Assembly: GCA_049323275.1 (NCBI GenBank)
Contig: JBMOOM010000024.1
Location: forward strand, 62,001-126,000
DNA length: 64,000 nucleotides
Reading direction: 5' to 3'
DNA from: Taklimakanibacter sp049323275
GTDB lineage: Bacteria; Pseudomonadota; Alphaproteobacteria; Rhizobiales; Aestuariivirgaceae
Shown here: piece after piece, positions 41,399-51,000 of the stretch
Layout of the letters: each line of letters starts with the position of its first letter
How positions within the stretch are numbered: the first letter of the stretch is position 1
Notes under the pieces: generated by a model
Told to the model about the DNA's origin: nothing
Seen by the model: only the letters and a program-made list of their open reading frames with translations
Databases searched by the model: none
Position numbers and translations under genes: made by a program

Positions 41399-42274
41399 AT
41401 GACCACACGCAAGACCGCCAAAGCCGAGACCGTCGCCGAGCGCATCAGGCTCGGCACGCCGAAACTGACCCCTGCCGAGCACAGGCTCGCGCATGCGCTG
41501 CTCGCCAATTATCCGGTCGCGGGCCTGTCGAGCATCACCGAATTCGCCAAGGCGGCGCGGGTGTCGACGCCGACGGCGCTGCGGCTCGCCAAGAAGCTCG
41601 GCTTCACCGGCTTTCCGGCCTTCCAGGCGGCGCTGCGCGGCGAGGTCCAGGCGCAGCTGCAGGATCCGATCGCGCGCCACCAGCGCTGGTCCAAGGACGC
41701 GCCCGACGCCCATGTGCTCAACCGCTTCGCCGAGGCGGTGATGGAAAATCTGCGCGGCTCGCTGAAGCTCGTCGATCACCGGAGCTTCGACCGCATCGCC
41801 GATCTGATCGCCGATCTGAGCCACGCCGTGCATATCGTCGGCGGCCGTATCACCATGCCGCTCGCCGAATATTTCCACACCCATCTGCATATGATCCGAC
41901 CGCAGGTGAGCCTGGTGCCGGGCCAGCCCGCCGCCTGGCCGCAATATCTGCTCAACATGAAACGCGGCGACGTGCTGATCGCCTTCGACGTGCGCCGCTA
42001 CGACCCGCGGCTCGCCGAATTCGCCAGTCTCGCGCATGAGCGCAGGATCAGGATCGTGCTGTTCACCGACCAGTGGATGTCGCCGATCGCCGGCATCGCG
42101 GCGCACGCCTTCCCCTTGCGCATCGACGCGCCGTCCGGCTGGGATTCGAACGTTGCGACACTTTTCATGATCGAGGCGCTCATCGCCGACATCGTCGACC
42201 GCCGCTGGCCCGAGACCGAGGAGCGCGTCCGCGAGCTGGAAGGCATCACGGGACGGTTACGCCGCACTTCATGA
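41399..42274 (+). CDS. MurR/RpiR-family transcriptional regulator
   Basis: The 291-residue protein has an RpiR helix-turn-helix (LSSITEFAKAARVSTPTALRLAKKLGF, within residues 40-68) and a SIS domain (about 125-270; AVHIVGGRITMPLAEYFHTHL, GDVLIAFDVRRYDPRLAEFA). It is divergent from the amidohydrolase/permease/ligase operon and 83 bases upstream of the GMC dehydrogenase, which points to control of the whole block. The frame is open upstream, but the ATG at 41399 fits the domain start. Confidence 0.88.
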   Translation: MTTRKTAKAETVAERIRLGTPKLTPAEHRLAHALLANYPVAGLSSITEFAKAARVSTPTALRLAKKLGFTGFPAFQAALRGEVQAQLQDPIARHQRWSKDAPDAHVLNRFAEAVMENLRGSLKLVDHRSFDRIADLIADLSHAVHIVGGRITMPLAEYFHTHLHMIRPQVSLVPGQPAAWPQYLLNMKRGDVLIAFDVRRYDPRLAEFASLAHERRIRIVLFTDQWMSPIAGIAAHAFPLRIDAPSGWDSNVATLFMIEALIADIVDRRWPETEERVRELEGITGRLRRTS

Positions 42275-42357
42275 CGTATTGCGCAACGCCCGCCGCTATG
42301 CGATCCACTACCCTCAAGAAGAGCGCGCAAGGATAAGCGCCTAAAAGGGGATATTCA

Positions 42358-44013
42358 ATGGAGTCGTTCGACTTCATCATCATCGGGTCGGGCTCGGCCG
42401 GATCGGCCATGGCTTATCGCCTGTCGGAAGACGGGCGGCACAGCGTGCTGGTGCTCGAATATGGCGGCACCGACATGGGCCCGCTGATCCAGATGCCGTC
42501 GGCCCTGTCCTATCCGATGAATATGCAGACCTATGACTGGGGCTTCATCGCCGAGCCCGAGCCGGCGCTGGGCGGACGCCGGCTGGTGACGCCGCGCGGC
42601 AAGGTGATCGGCGGCTCCTCGTCGATCAACGGCATGGTCTATGTGCGCGGCCATGCGCGCGATTTCGATACCTGGGAAGCGATGGGCGCCAAGGGCTGGG
42701 GCTTCCGCCATGTGCTGCCCTATTACAAGCGGCTCGAGACCTCGCATGGCGGCGAAGACGGCTGGCGCGGCACCGGCGGGCCGCTGCATGTCACCCGCGG
42801 CGCGCGCAAGAACCCGCTCTATCAGGCTTTCGTCGAAGCGGGACGCCAGGCCGGATACCCGGTCACCGAGGACTACAACGGCCGCCAGCAGGAAGGCTTC
42901 GGCGCCATGGAACGCACCATCTGGCAGGGCCGGCGCTGGTCGGCGGCCAATGCCTATCTGCGCCCGGCCCTCAAGCGGGCGAATGTGAAGCTCGTCTCCC
43001 GAGCCTTCGTGCGCCGCCTTCTTCTCGACGGCAAGCGCGCCACCGGCGTCGAATATGAGCGCGGCGGCGAGATCCTCATGGCGCAGGCGCGCCGCGAGGT
43101 CATCCTGGCCGCGAGCTCGATCAACTCGCCGAAGCTGCTGCAGATCTCCGGCATCGGCGATCCGGCGCATCTCCAGTCCATCGGCGTCACGCCGGTCCAT
43201 GCGCTGCCGGGCGTGGGGCAGAATCTGCAGGACCATCTCGAAGTCTATTTCCAGATGGAATCGCTCAAACCCGTCTCGCTGCTGCCGAGCCTCAATCTCT
43301 TCTCCAAGGGCCTGATCGGGCTCGAATGGCTGCTGTTCAAGACCGGCCTCGGCGCCACCAATCATTTCGAGAGCTGCGGCTTCATCCGCTCGGGCGCCGG
43401 CGTCGAATATCCCGACATCGAATATCATTTTCTGCCGATCGCCATCCGCTATGACGGCAAGGCCGCCGCCAAGGGCCATTCCTTCCAGGTCCATGTCGGA
43501 CCGATGCGCTCGAAATCGCGCGGATTCGTGAAAGCGAAGTCGGCCGAGCCACGCGAGGCGCCGACCATCAGGTTCAATTACATGTCGCACCCCGACGACT
43601 GGACGGAGTTCCGCGCCGCCATGCGCCTGACGCGCGAGATCTTCGAGCAGGACGCGCTCAAGCCCTATAAGGGCCGCGAGATCCAGCCGGGCGCGCATCT
43701 CCAGAGCGATGCAGAGCTCGACGGCTTCATCCGCGACCATTGCGAAAGCGCCTTCCATCCGTGCGGCACTTGCCGCATGGGCGACGCCGCCGATCCACAG
43801 GCGGTGGTCGATCCCGAATGCCGCGTCATCGGCATCGACAATCTGCGCGTCGCCGATTCATCGATCATGCCGCAGATCGCCAACGGCAATCTCAACGCGC
43901 CCTCGATCATGATCGGCGAGAAGGCCTCCGATCACATCCTCGGCCGCGAGCCCCTGCCCGCCTCAAATCAGGAGCCGTGGATCAATCCGAACTGGCGGAC
44001 GAGCCAGAGGTGA
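42358..44013 (+). CDS. GMC-family FAD-dependent alcohol dehydrogenase (choline dehydrogenase-like)
   Basis: The 551-residue flavoprotein starts with the FAD loop GSGSAGSAMAYRLSEDG and Glu at the end of the second strand, then GGSSSINGMVYVRGHARDFD (GMC signature 1), SSINSPKLLQISGIG (signature 2) and the C-terminal FHPCGTCRMGD and NLNAPSIMIGEKASDHIL. It would oxidise a primary alcohol to aldehyde, possibly choline-like or a gamma-glutamylated amino alcohol. AAAGGGGAT precedes the ATG. No betaine aldehyde dehydrogenase follows, so plain choline oxidation is less likely. Confidence 0.9.
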   Translation: MESFDFIIIGSGSAGSAMAYRLSEDGRHSVLVLEYGGTDMGPLIQMPSALSYPMNMQTYDWGFIAEPEPALGGRRLVTPRGKVIGGSSSINGMVYVRGHARDFDTWEAMGAKGWGFRHVLPYYKRLETSHGGEDGWRGTGGPLHVTRGARKNPLYQAFVEAGRQAGYPVTEDYNGRQQEGFGAMERTIWQGRRWSAANAYLRPALKRANVKLVSRAFVRRLLLDGKRATGVEYERGGEILMAQARREVILAASSINSPKLLQISGIGDPAHLQSIGVTPVHALPGVGQNLQDHLEVYFQMESLKPVSLLPSLNLFSKGLIGLEWLLFKTGLGATNHFESCGFIRSGAGVEYPDIEYHFLPIAIRYDGKAAAKGHSFQVHVGPMRSKSRGFVKAKSAEPREAPTIRFNYMSHPDDWTEFRAAMRLTREIFEQDALKPYKGREIQPGAHLQSDAELDGFIRDHCESAFHPCGTCRMGDAADPQAVVDPECRVIGIDNLRVADSSIMPQIANGNLNAPSIMIGEKASDHILGREPLPASNQEPWINPNWRTSQR

Positions 44014-44017
44014 GACC

Positions 44018-44875
44018 TTACTTCAAGCCCGCCTGCCGCCGCGCCTCGTCGAGATAGATCTCGCGCAGCTTGCGCACCACCGGACCGGGCTGGCCGCCGC
44101 CGATGCGCTTGCCGTCGATCTCGACGATCGGCAGCACGAAATTGGAGGCGCTGGTGAGGAAGGCTTCATCCGCCGCATAGGCCTCTTCCGGCGTGAACAG
44201 GCGCTCCTCGATGGTGACGCCCTCCTCCTTCGCCATGCGGAACAGCGAGCGGCGCGTGCAGCCGGCGAGGATGCTGTTCGACAAAGGCCGGGTGATGACC
44301 TTGCCGTCCTTGACGATATAGGCGTTGGACGATGTGCCTTCGGTGACCTTGCCGTCCTCGACCATCCAGCCCTCGAAGGCGCCCTCTTCATAGGCGCGCT
44401 GCTTGCCGAGCACCGGCGCCAGCAGCATCACCGATTTGATGTCGCGACGCGCCCAGCGGATATCGGGAATGGTGACGACCTTGACGCCCGCCGGCGCATT
44501 CGGATTCTCGAGCAGCTTCTGCATCTGGGTGAAGCCGATGAGCGTCGACGTCGACTCCTTGGGGAATTTGAAATCGCGATCGGCCGAGCCGCGCGTTACC
44601 TGGATATAGATGATGCCTTCATCGAGCTTGTTGCGCTTGATGAGCTCCTCATGCATCTGGCGCAGCTCCGCCTTGCTGCACGGCCACGCCATGCGGATCT
44701 CGTTCAGCGACCGTTCCAGCCGTTCGGCATGCGGCTCGTAATCGACAAGCTTGCCGTTGATCACGGCGGTCACTTCATAGATGCCGTCGGCGAACAGGAA
44801 GCCGCGATCGAAAATTGAGACTTTCCCTTCATTTTCAGCGACATAGCTTCCATTCACATAGACGACGCGGCTCAT
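44018..44875 (-). CDS. D-amino-acid transaminase-like class IV aminotransferase
   Basis: A 285-residue PLP enzyme of fold type IV. It opens VYVNGSYVAENEGKVSIFDRGFLFADGIYEV, has the RRDIKSVMLL segment with the likely PLP lysine, and the cofactor-binding VTEGTSSNAYIVKDG. Class IV includes D-alanine and branched-chain transaminases; length and wording favour the D-amino-acid type. It is transcribed against its neighbours and ends four bases after the GMC gene stop, so it is a separate unit. Confidence 0.88.
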   Translation of the reverse strand: MSRVVYVNGSYVAENEGKVSIFDRGFLFADGIYEVTAVINGKLVDYEPHAERLERSLNEIRMAWPCSKAELRQMHEELIKRNKLDEGIIYIQVTRGSADRDFKFPKESTSTLIGFTQMQKLLENPNAPAGVKVVTIPDIRWARRDIKSVMLLAPVLGKQRAYEEGAFEGWMVEDGKVTEGTSSNAYIVKDGKVITRPLSNSILAGCTRRSLFRMAKEEGVTIEERLFTPEEAYAADEAFLTSASNFVLPIVEIDGKRIGGGQPGPVVRKLREIYLDEARRQAGLK

Positions 44876-44999
44876 TGGACTTTCCCTCGTGGTGCGAAGG
44901 CGTTGTCAAACCAGATTCTGGCGGAGAAATCCATGGGGTTGTGTTCGCCCCCTGAGCCCGGCTAGGTAAGTGCCCGGCTCAACAACCTTAAAGGATATC

Positions 45000-46352
45000 A
45001 TGGCCTCCCGGATCACGGACGCCTCGGTCGAGGCGATGCTGACGCGTGAAAAAGCCCATTTTCTCCAGCGCAATCCGAAATCCAGGACCTTGGCCGAAGA
45101 TTCCTCCCAACATTGGCTGCGCGGCGTGCCGATGCATTGGATGGCCGATTGGGAAACACCCTTTCCACTGTTCATCGAAAAGGCCTCGGGCGTTGATCTG
45201 ACCGATGTCGACGGCAACAGCTATATCGATTTCTGCCTCGGCGACACCGGCGCCATGTTCGGCCACAGCCCCAAGGCGCTCGCCGAAACCCTGCGTGAGG
45301 CGAGCTTCGACGGCTTCACCACCATGCTGCCCTCGCCCGATGCGCCCGTCGTCGGACGCCTCCTTTCCGAACGTTTCGGCCTGCCGATGTGGCAGGTGAC
45401 GGCAACCGCCTCCGACGCCAATCGCGCCGTGTTGCGCTGGTGCCGCGCCATCACCGGGCGCCGGAAGATCCTCGTCTTCAACGGCTGCTATCACGGCGCC
45501 GTGGACGAAACCTTCGTCACGCTCGCGGACGGCAAGGAAATCGCCGATCCGGCCCTCGTCGGCGAGCCGCGCGACATCACGCAATTCACCAAGGTCGTCG
45601 AATTCAACGACATTCCGGCGCTCGAGGCCGCGCTGGCGCCGGGCGATGTCGCCTGCGTCCTGGCCGAGCCCCTGATGACCAATATCGGCATGGTGCTGCC
45701 CGACGATGGTTATCATGACGCCCTGCGCCAGATCACGCGACGCACCGGCACGCTGCTGGTGATGGACGAAACGCATTGCATGTCGTCGGGTCCCGGCGGC
45801 TATTCCGGCGCCCATGGGCTCGAGCCCGACGCCATCGTCCTCGGCAAGCCGATCGCCGGCGGCGTGCCCGCCGCGGTCTATGGTTTCTCTGAAGAAACCG
45901 CCGGCCGCATCAGGAAATATCTCGAACACCGTGAGCCGGGTCGCTCCGGCATCGGCACAACCCTTTCAGGCTCGAAGCTGCAGCTGGCGCTCATGCGCAC
46001 CATGCTCGAGACCTATTTCACCCGGGAGGCTTTCGCCCCTCTGATCGAGCTCGCCAGAAGGCTCGAAAGAGGTATCGCGAATGTCATCATCAAATATGGG
46101 GCGCCGTGGCATGTCGTGCGCGTCGGCGCGCGTGTCGAATTCATGTGCAGTCCGGACCGCCCGCGCAATGGCGGCGAAGCGGGCCGCATCATTCACCGCC
46201 CGATCGACATGGCCATTCACCATTATCTTCTGAACCGCGGCGTGGTGATCACGCCGTTCCACAATATGATGTTGATATGCCCCGCGACGAGCGAAGCGCA
46301 TGTCGAGAGCCTGATCAGCGGCCTCGACCACTGCCTCGCCGAGCTCGTCTGA
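45000..46352 (+). CDS. Class-III PLP aminotransferase
   Basis: The 450-residue enzyme belongs to the omega-aminotransferase/glutamate-semialdehyde aminomutase group: VDGNSYIDFCLGDTGAMFGHSP, NGCYHGAVDETF, LLVMDETHCMSSGPGGYSG and the PLP lysine in IVLGKPIAGGVPAAVYG. Such enzymes deaminate terminal amines or beta- and gamma-amino acids. AAAGGAT precedes the ATG at 45000; a GTG at 44970 is in frame. It is followed by a glutamine-synthetase-like gene 19 bases later and probably shares its transcript. Confidence 0.9.
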   Translation: MASRITDASVEAMLTREKAHFLQRNPKSRTLAEDSSQHWLRGVPMHWMADWETPFPLFIEKASGVDLTDVDGNSYIDFCLGDTGAMFGHSPKALAETLREASFDGFTTMLPSPDAPVVGRLLSERFGLPMWQVTATASDANRAVLRWCRAITGRRKILVFNGCYHGAVDETFVTLADGKEIADPALVGEPRDITQFTKVVEFNDIPALEAALAPGDVACVLAEPLMTNIGMVLPDDGYHDALRQITRRTGTLLVMDETHCMSSGPGGYSGAHGLEPDAIVLGKPIAGGVPAAVYGFSEETAGRIRKYLEHREPGRSGIGTTLSGSKLQLALMRTMLETYFTREAFAPLIELARRLERGIANVIIKYGAPWHVVRVGARVEFMCSPDRPRNGGEAGRIIHRPIDMAIHHYLLNRGVVITPFHNMMLICPATSEAHVESLISGLDHCLAELV

Positions 46353-46371
46353 GGGATGGAGCCCTTTAATC

Positions 46372-47748
46372 ATGACCGTCATCACCCCGCAGCGCCAGAG
46401 TGAAGCCCAGGCCTTTCTCGACGCCAATCCCGGCATCGAGAGTTTTCATCTGATCTGGACCGATCTGTGCGGCATCCAGCGCGGCAAGATCCTGCGCCGC
46501 GACGAGTTGGTTCCCGCCTGGCGCGACGGCCGCTTCCTGCCGATCTCGGCGCTCGTCCTCGACGCCACCGGTCAGGACGTGCCCGAAACCGGCCTCGTTT
46601 TCGACGAAGGCGACCGCGACCTGCTGCTGTGGCCCATCCAGGGCAGCATGACCACCATTCCCTGGGCCGCGCAGCCCGCGGCGCAGTACATCGCCACGGC
46701 GCATGACCTCGACGGCGTCGCGCATTATGCCGATCCGCGCAATGCGCTGGAGAAGATCGTCGGCCGCTTCGCCGAGTTCAACATGACGCCGGTCGGCGCC
46801 GTCGAGGTGGAATTCTTCCTGATGGACCGCGAGGCGGCTTTCGCCGGCGTGCCCAGGGCGCCCAAGGCGCTCACCAACGGCGCCCGCCCGCAGCACTACC
46901 AGGCCTATCACCTGCAGGATCTCGACGATTTCGCGCCCTTCTTCCAGGACCTCTATGCCTATGCCGATATCCAGGGCCTGCCGGCCAAGACGCTGATCTC
47001 GGAATATGCGCCCGGCCAGATGGAGATCGTGCTGCGCCACCGGGCCGACGTGCTGAAGGCCTGCGATGAGGGCATCATGCTGAAGCGGCTGATCAAGGCG
47101 GCGGCCGACAAGCACGGCCTCGTCGCCACCTTCATGGCCAAGCCCTATTCCGAATGGACGGGCTCTGGCATGCATATCCATGTCAGCCTCGCCGACGAGG
47201 CCGGCAAGAATCTCTTCGCCGCCGTCAACCCGACGGACAATCAGCTGCTGCTCAATGCGCTGGGCGGCCTCAAGGCGTCGATGGCCGAATCCATGCTGAT
47301 CTTCGCGCCCAACGCCAATTCCTATCGCCGCTTTCGCCGCAATTCCTATGCGCCGGTGTCGGCCAGCTGGGGCGTCAACAACCGCACCGTCTCGCTGCGC
47401 ATCCCGGCAGGGGCGCCCGAGACGTGCCATATCGAGCATCGCCCGGCGGGCGCCGACGCAAATCCCTATCTGGTGATGGCCGCCATCCTCGCCGGCATGC
47501 ATCACGGCATCTCGGAAAAGCTCGATCCGGGCGCGCCCGTCACCGGCAACGGCTATGAGAAACGCGCCAAATACATCCCCGGCAACTGGTTCGAGGCGAT
47601 CGACGCCTTCTGGCGCGCCTCGATCCTCAAGGACTACTTTGGCAAGGACTTCGTCGACACCTTCTGCACGCTGAAGGAGGTCGAGGCCGACCGCTTCTTC
47701 GCCGAGCCGACGGCGCGCGATTACGAGTGGTATCTGCGGACGATTTGA
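46372..47748 (+). CDS. Second glutamine-synthetase-family gamma-glutamyl-amine ligase
   Basis: The 458-residue GS-fold enzyme has LIWTDLCGIQRGKILRRDEL in the N-domain and VGAVEVEFFLMD, EYAPGQMEIVLRHR, SEWTGSGMHIHVSL and CHIEHRPAGADANPYLVMA in the catalytic domain. It differs widely from the other GS-like protein at 35.6 kb (GSGMHIH here against GNSSHIH there), so they are distant paralogues with probably different amine substrates. Cotranscription with the aminotransferase and thiolase fits catabolism. Confidence 0.9.
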   Translation: MTVITPQRQSEAQAFLDANPGIESFHLIWTDLCGIQRGKILRRDELVPAWRDGRFLPISALVLDATGQDVPETGLVFDEGDRDLLLWPIQGSMTTIPWAAQPAAQYIATAHDLDGVAHYADPRNALEKIVGRFAEFNMTPVGAVEVEFFLMDREAAFAGVPRAPKALTNGARPQHYQAYHLQDLDDFAPFFQDLYAYADIQGLPAKTLISEYAPGQMEIVLRHRADVLKACDEGIMLKRLIKAAADKHGLVATFMAKPYSEWTGSGMHIHVSLADEAGKNLFAAVNPTDNQLLLNALGGLKASMAESMLIFAPNANSYRRFRRNSYAPVSASWGVNNRTVSLRIPAGAPETCHIEHRPAGADANPYLVMAAILAGMHHGISEKLDPGAPVTGNGYEKRAKYIPGNWFEAIDAFWRASILKDYFGKDFVDTFCTLKEVEADRFFAEPTARDYEWYLRTI

Positions 47749-47755
47749 CTATCTT

Positions 47756-47790
47756 ATGGGTCAGTGACCTCAGTCAGGGAGCTGACCCAT
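47756..47790 (+). promoter_or_regulatory. Hairpin enclosing the ribosome site and start of the thiolase gene
   Basis: ATGGGTCAG (47756-47764) is the exact inverse of CTGACCCAT (47782-47790). The 17-base loop contains the GGGAG ribosome site, and the stem covers the first two bases of the start codon (47789). Folding would hide the start from ribosomes unless translation of the upstream gene or a factor opens it. Confidence 0.6.
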
Positions 47791-48949
47791 GACCGCCATC
47801 ATCGGCTGGGCGCATTCGAAATTCGGCAAGCTCGAGGCGGAGACGCTCGAAAGCCTGATCGTCGGCGCCGCCACGGAAGCGATCGCCGATTCAGGGCTCG
47901 CGCCCGCCGATATCGACGCCATCTATGTCGGCAATTTCGGCGGCTTCGAGAAGCAGTCCTTCCCCGCCGCCTTCGCTCTCAATGCCTCGCCGGCCTTGCG
48001 CTTCAAGCCGGCGACGCGGGTGGAGAATGCCTGCGCCACCGGGTCCGCCGCCATCCATGCCGCCCACACATCGATCGCCGCGCGCGCCGCCCGCTTCGTG
48101 CTGGTGGTGGGGGCGGAGAAGATGACCGTGGCGCCCGGCGACCAGATCGGCGACATCCTGCTCAATGCCTCCTACCGCGCCGAGGAAGGCGACACGCCGG
48201 GCGGTTTCGCCGGCATCTTCGGGCGCATCGCCGAGCTCTATTTCCAGCGTTATGGCGATCAGTCGGAGGCTTTAGCCCGCATCGCCGCCAAGAACCACAA
48301 GAACGGCGTCGCCAATCCCCATGCGCAACTGCGCAAAGAATTGTCGGTCGAGTTCTGCAATACGGTGTCGGACAAGAATCCGCTCGTCGCCGGTCCGCTG
48401 CGGCGCACCGACTGCTCGCTGGTCTCGGACGGCGCGGCCGCCCTCGTGATGTGCGACACGGAGACGGCGCTTCGCTTCCCCAAGGCGGTGCATCTGCGCG
48501 GCATCGCCCATGTCCAGGATTACCTCCCGATGTCGGCCCGGGACATCGTCGATTTCGAGGGCTGCGAAGTCGCCTGGAAGAAGGCGCATGAGCGCGCCGG
48601 CACGTCGCTCGACGATCTCTCCTTCGTCGAGACGCATGACTGTTTCACCATCGCCGAGCTTCTCGAATATGAGGCGATGGGCCTGACGCCGCGCGGCCAG
48701 GGCGCGCGCGCCATCGCCGAGGGCTGGACGGAAAAGGGCGGCAGACTGCCGGTCAATCCGTCCGGCGGGCTCAAATCGAAGGGTCATCCGATCGGCGCGA
48801 CCGGCGTTTCGATGCATGTGATGGCGGCGCTGCAGCTCGAGGGCAAGGCCGAGGGCATGCAGGTCAAGGACGCGAGGCTCGCCGGGATCTTCAACATGGG
48901 CGGCGCGGCCGTCGCCAATTATGTTTCGATCCTGGAGCGGTTGAGGTAA
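47789..48949 (+). CDS. Thiolase-family acetyl-CoA acetyltransferase (SCP-x-like)
   Basis: The 386-residue enzyme has the acyl-accepting Cys in RVENACATGSAAIHAA, the His of FVETHDCFTIAELL, and GGLKSKGHPIGATGVSMH near the C-terminus. The last catalytic Cys loop of classical thiolases (CxGG) is replaced by FNMGGAAVANYVSIL, as in SCP-2/SCP-x-type members. It would cleave a 3-oxoacyl-CoA. Its place after an aminotransferase and a ligase suggests the carbon skeleton leaves as a CoA ester. The start lies within a hairpin. Confidence 0.9.
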   Translation: MTAIIGWAHSKFGKLEAETLESLIVGAATEAIADSGLAPADIDAIYVGNFGGFEKQSFPAAFALNASPALRFKPATRVENACATGSAAIHAAHTSIAARAARFVLVVGAEKMTVAPGDQIGDILLNASYRAEEGDTPGGFAGIFGRIAELYFQRYGDQSEALARIAAKNHKNGVANPHAQLRKELSVEFCNTVSDKNPLVAGPLRRTDCSLVSDGAAALVMCDTETALRFPKAVHLRGIAHVQDYLPMSARDIVDFEGCEVAWKKAHERAGTSLDDLSFVETHDCFTIAELLEYEAMGLTPRGQGARAIAEGWTEKGGRLPVNPSGGLKSKGHPIGATGVSMHVMAALQLEGKAEGMQVKDARLAGIFNMGGAAVANYVSILERLR

Positions 48950-49020
48950 AAATCCCTGGTCTGGTTCAATTCCACACATGGTCGGCATTCGCTGAACCTG
49001 GAGAAGAGGTCCATATCGAA

Positions 49021-50466
49021 ATGCCGATCGCAGAAGCCCTTTGCCGTTCCCGCCGCTTGACGTCGGGTCTCCTTTCCCTCCTGACGCTGCTCCCCGTCAT
49101 TCTCTGGCCCGCCCAAGCAGAGGCTGCTGAGCTGAACGGCGCCGAACTCGTCCTGCCCTGGGCCATCCCGTTTGTCGGCATTCTCCTGTCGATCGCGCTG
49201 CTTCCGCTGCTCGCCCATCATTTCTGGGAGCATCATCAGGGCAAGATCGCCGCTTTCTGGGCTGCGCTCATCGTCATCCCGCTCTTTGCGCTGTTTGATT
49301 CCGGCACCGCCGTCGCCTCGATCGGCCATGCGATCATCCTCGAATACATCCCCTTCATCCTGCTGCTGCTGGCCTTGTTCACCGTCGCCGGCGGCGTCGT
49401 TTTGCGCGGCAATCTGCATGGCTCGCCCGCCGTCAATACCGGGCTCCTCGCCATCGGCTCGGCTTTGGCGAGCTTCACCGGCACGACCGGCGCCGCGATG
49501 GTGATGATCCGCCCGCTGCTGCGCGCCAATGACGATCGCAGGCGCAACGCCCATGTCGTCATTTTCTTCATCTTCCTCGTCGCCAATATCGGCGGCTCGC
49601 TCACCCCGCTCGGCGACCCGCCGCTGTTCCTGGGCTTCCTGCGCGGCGTCGATTTCTTCTGGACCACCGAACACCTCTTTCCGGAGACGGTGTTTCTCGT
49701 CGCCGTGCTCCTGGCCCTGTTCTTCGTCCTCGACAGCATCATCTACCGCCAGGACGGCCATTCGAAGCCAGATCCGACGCCCGACGACCAGCCGCTGCGG
49801 CTCTCGGGCGGCCTCAACATCATCCTGCTCGGCGTCATCATCGGCGCCATTTTGCTCAGCGCCTCGACCTCGCTCGGCACCGTCCATGTCATGGGCGTCG
49901 ACGCCGAGATCGAGAACATCCTGCGCGACCTGGTGATGATCGCCGTCACCTTCGTCTCGCTGGCCGTGACGCCCAAGGCCGACCGTGAGGCCAACGCCTT
50001 TTCCTGGGAGCCGATCAAGGAAGTGGCGAAGCTCTTCGCCGCCATCTTCATCACCATCATTCCGGTGCTCGCCATGCTGAAGGCGGGCGAGAACGGCATG
50101 TTCGCGCCGCTCGTGGCGCTGGTGACGGGCGCCGACGGCGAGGCCAATCCGGCCGCCTATTTCTGGCTGACCGGCATGCTTTCGGCCTTCCTCGACAATG
50201 CCCCGACCTATCTGGTGTTCTTCGAGCTGGCGGGCGGCGATCCGCAGGTGCTGATGACCGACGGCGCCCTGACGCTGACCGCGATCTCGGCCGGCGCCGT
50301 CTTCATGGGCGCGCTCACCTATATCGGCAACGCGCCCAATTTCATGGTCTATTCGATCGCGAGGCGCTCCGGCGTGCGGATGCCGGGCTTCTTCGGCTAT
50401 ATGCTGTGGTCGGTCGCGATCCTGCTGCCGCTCTTCGCGGTGCTGACCTTCATCTTCTATATGTAG
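49021..50466 (+). CDS. NhaD/ArsB-superfamily sodium:proton antiporter
   Basis: The 481-residue protein has an N-terminal signal-like helix ending AEA and about eleven further membrane segments. Conserved pieces of the ion transporter superfamily include FTGTTGAAMVMIRPLL, VANIGGSLTPLGDPPLFLGFLRG, MLSAFLDNAPTYLVFFELAGG and GALTYIGNAPNFMVYSIA. Relatives exchange Na+ for H+; organic-acid transport in the same fold is possible. GGAGAAGAGG lies upstream of the ATG. Confidence 0.88.
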   Translation: MPIAEALCRSRRLTSGLLSLLTLLPVILWPAQAEAAELNGAELVLPWAIPFVGILLSIALLPLLAHHFWEHHQGKIAAFWAALIVIPLFALFDSGTAVASIGHAIILEYIPFILLLLALFTVAGGVVLRGNLHGSPAVNTGLLAIGSALASFTGTTGAAMVMIRPLLRANDDRRRNAHVVIFFIFLVANIGGSLTPLGDPPLFLGFLRGVDFFWTTEHLFPETVFLVAVLLALFFVLDSIIYRQDGHSKPDPTPDDQPLRLSGGLNIILLGVIIGAILLSASTSLGTVHVMGVDAEIENILRDLVMIAVTFVSLAVTPKADREANAFSWEPIKEVAKLFAAIFITIIPVLAMLKAGENGMFAPLVALVTGADGEANPAAYFWLTGMLSAFLDNAPTYLVFFELAGGDPQVLMTDGALTLTAISAGAVFMGALTYIGNAPNFMVYSIARRSGVRMPGFFGYMLWSVAILLPLFAVLTFIFYM

Positions 50467-50469
50467 GTC

Positions 50470-50979
50470 TCATTCGTCGCTCTTCTTCGCCCCCGACATC
50501 ACCTTGTCGATGAAGGCGAGGAAGATCGCCGAGACGACGAACGCCATGTGCATGATGGTCAGCCACATGATCTGCTCGGACGTATATTGCGCCGAGTTGA
50601 GAAACACCTGCAGCAGATGGATGGAGGAAATGGCGACGATCGTCGAGGCGACCTTCACCTTGAGCGAGCCGGCGTCGATCTTGCCCAGCCAATGCACCTC
50701 GCCCTCGGCATTGTCGAAGCGGCTGACGAAATTCTCGTAGCCCGAGATGATCACCATGACGACGAGGCTTGCCACCAGGGCGGCGTCGATGAGGCCCAGC
50801 ATCTTGAGGATCGTATCGGTGTCTTCGAGGATCATGACCTTGGTGACGAATTCGAACAGCTTCTTGGCGAAGGAAAAAGCATAGATGCCGAGCGCCGCCG
50901 CGAGCCCCAGATAGAACACCACGAGCAGCCAGCGCGACGCCAGGATGATCGATTCGATGAAATGTTCGATGGATTTCAT
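50470..50979 (-). CDS. UPF0114 (YqhA) family inner-membrane protein
   Basis: The 169-residue protein has four hydrophobic segments and the family signature IESIILASRWLLVVFYLGLA, then SGYENFVSRFDNAEGEVHWLGKID, read around residues 80-105. Function is unknown; YqhA-like proteins are widespread, small membrane proteins. Only the frame from the ATG at 50979 matches; the longer open frame upstream is not coding. It converges with the antiporter gene. Confidence 0.88.
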   Translation of the reverse strand: MKSIEHFIESIILASRWLLVVFYLGLAAALGIYAFSFAKKLFEFVTKVMILEDTDTILKMLGLIDAALVASLVVMVIISGYENFVSRFDNAEGEVHWLGKIDAGSLKVKVASTIVAISSIHLLQVFLNSAQYTSEQIMWLTIMHMAFVVSAIFLAFIDKVMSGAKKSDE

Positions 50980-51000
50980 GGGGCCCTTCCGTTGTCTGGC

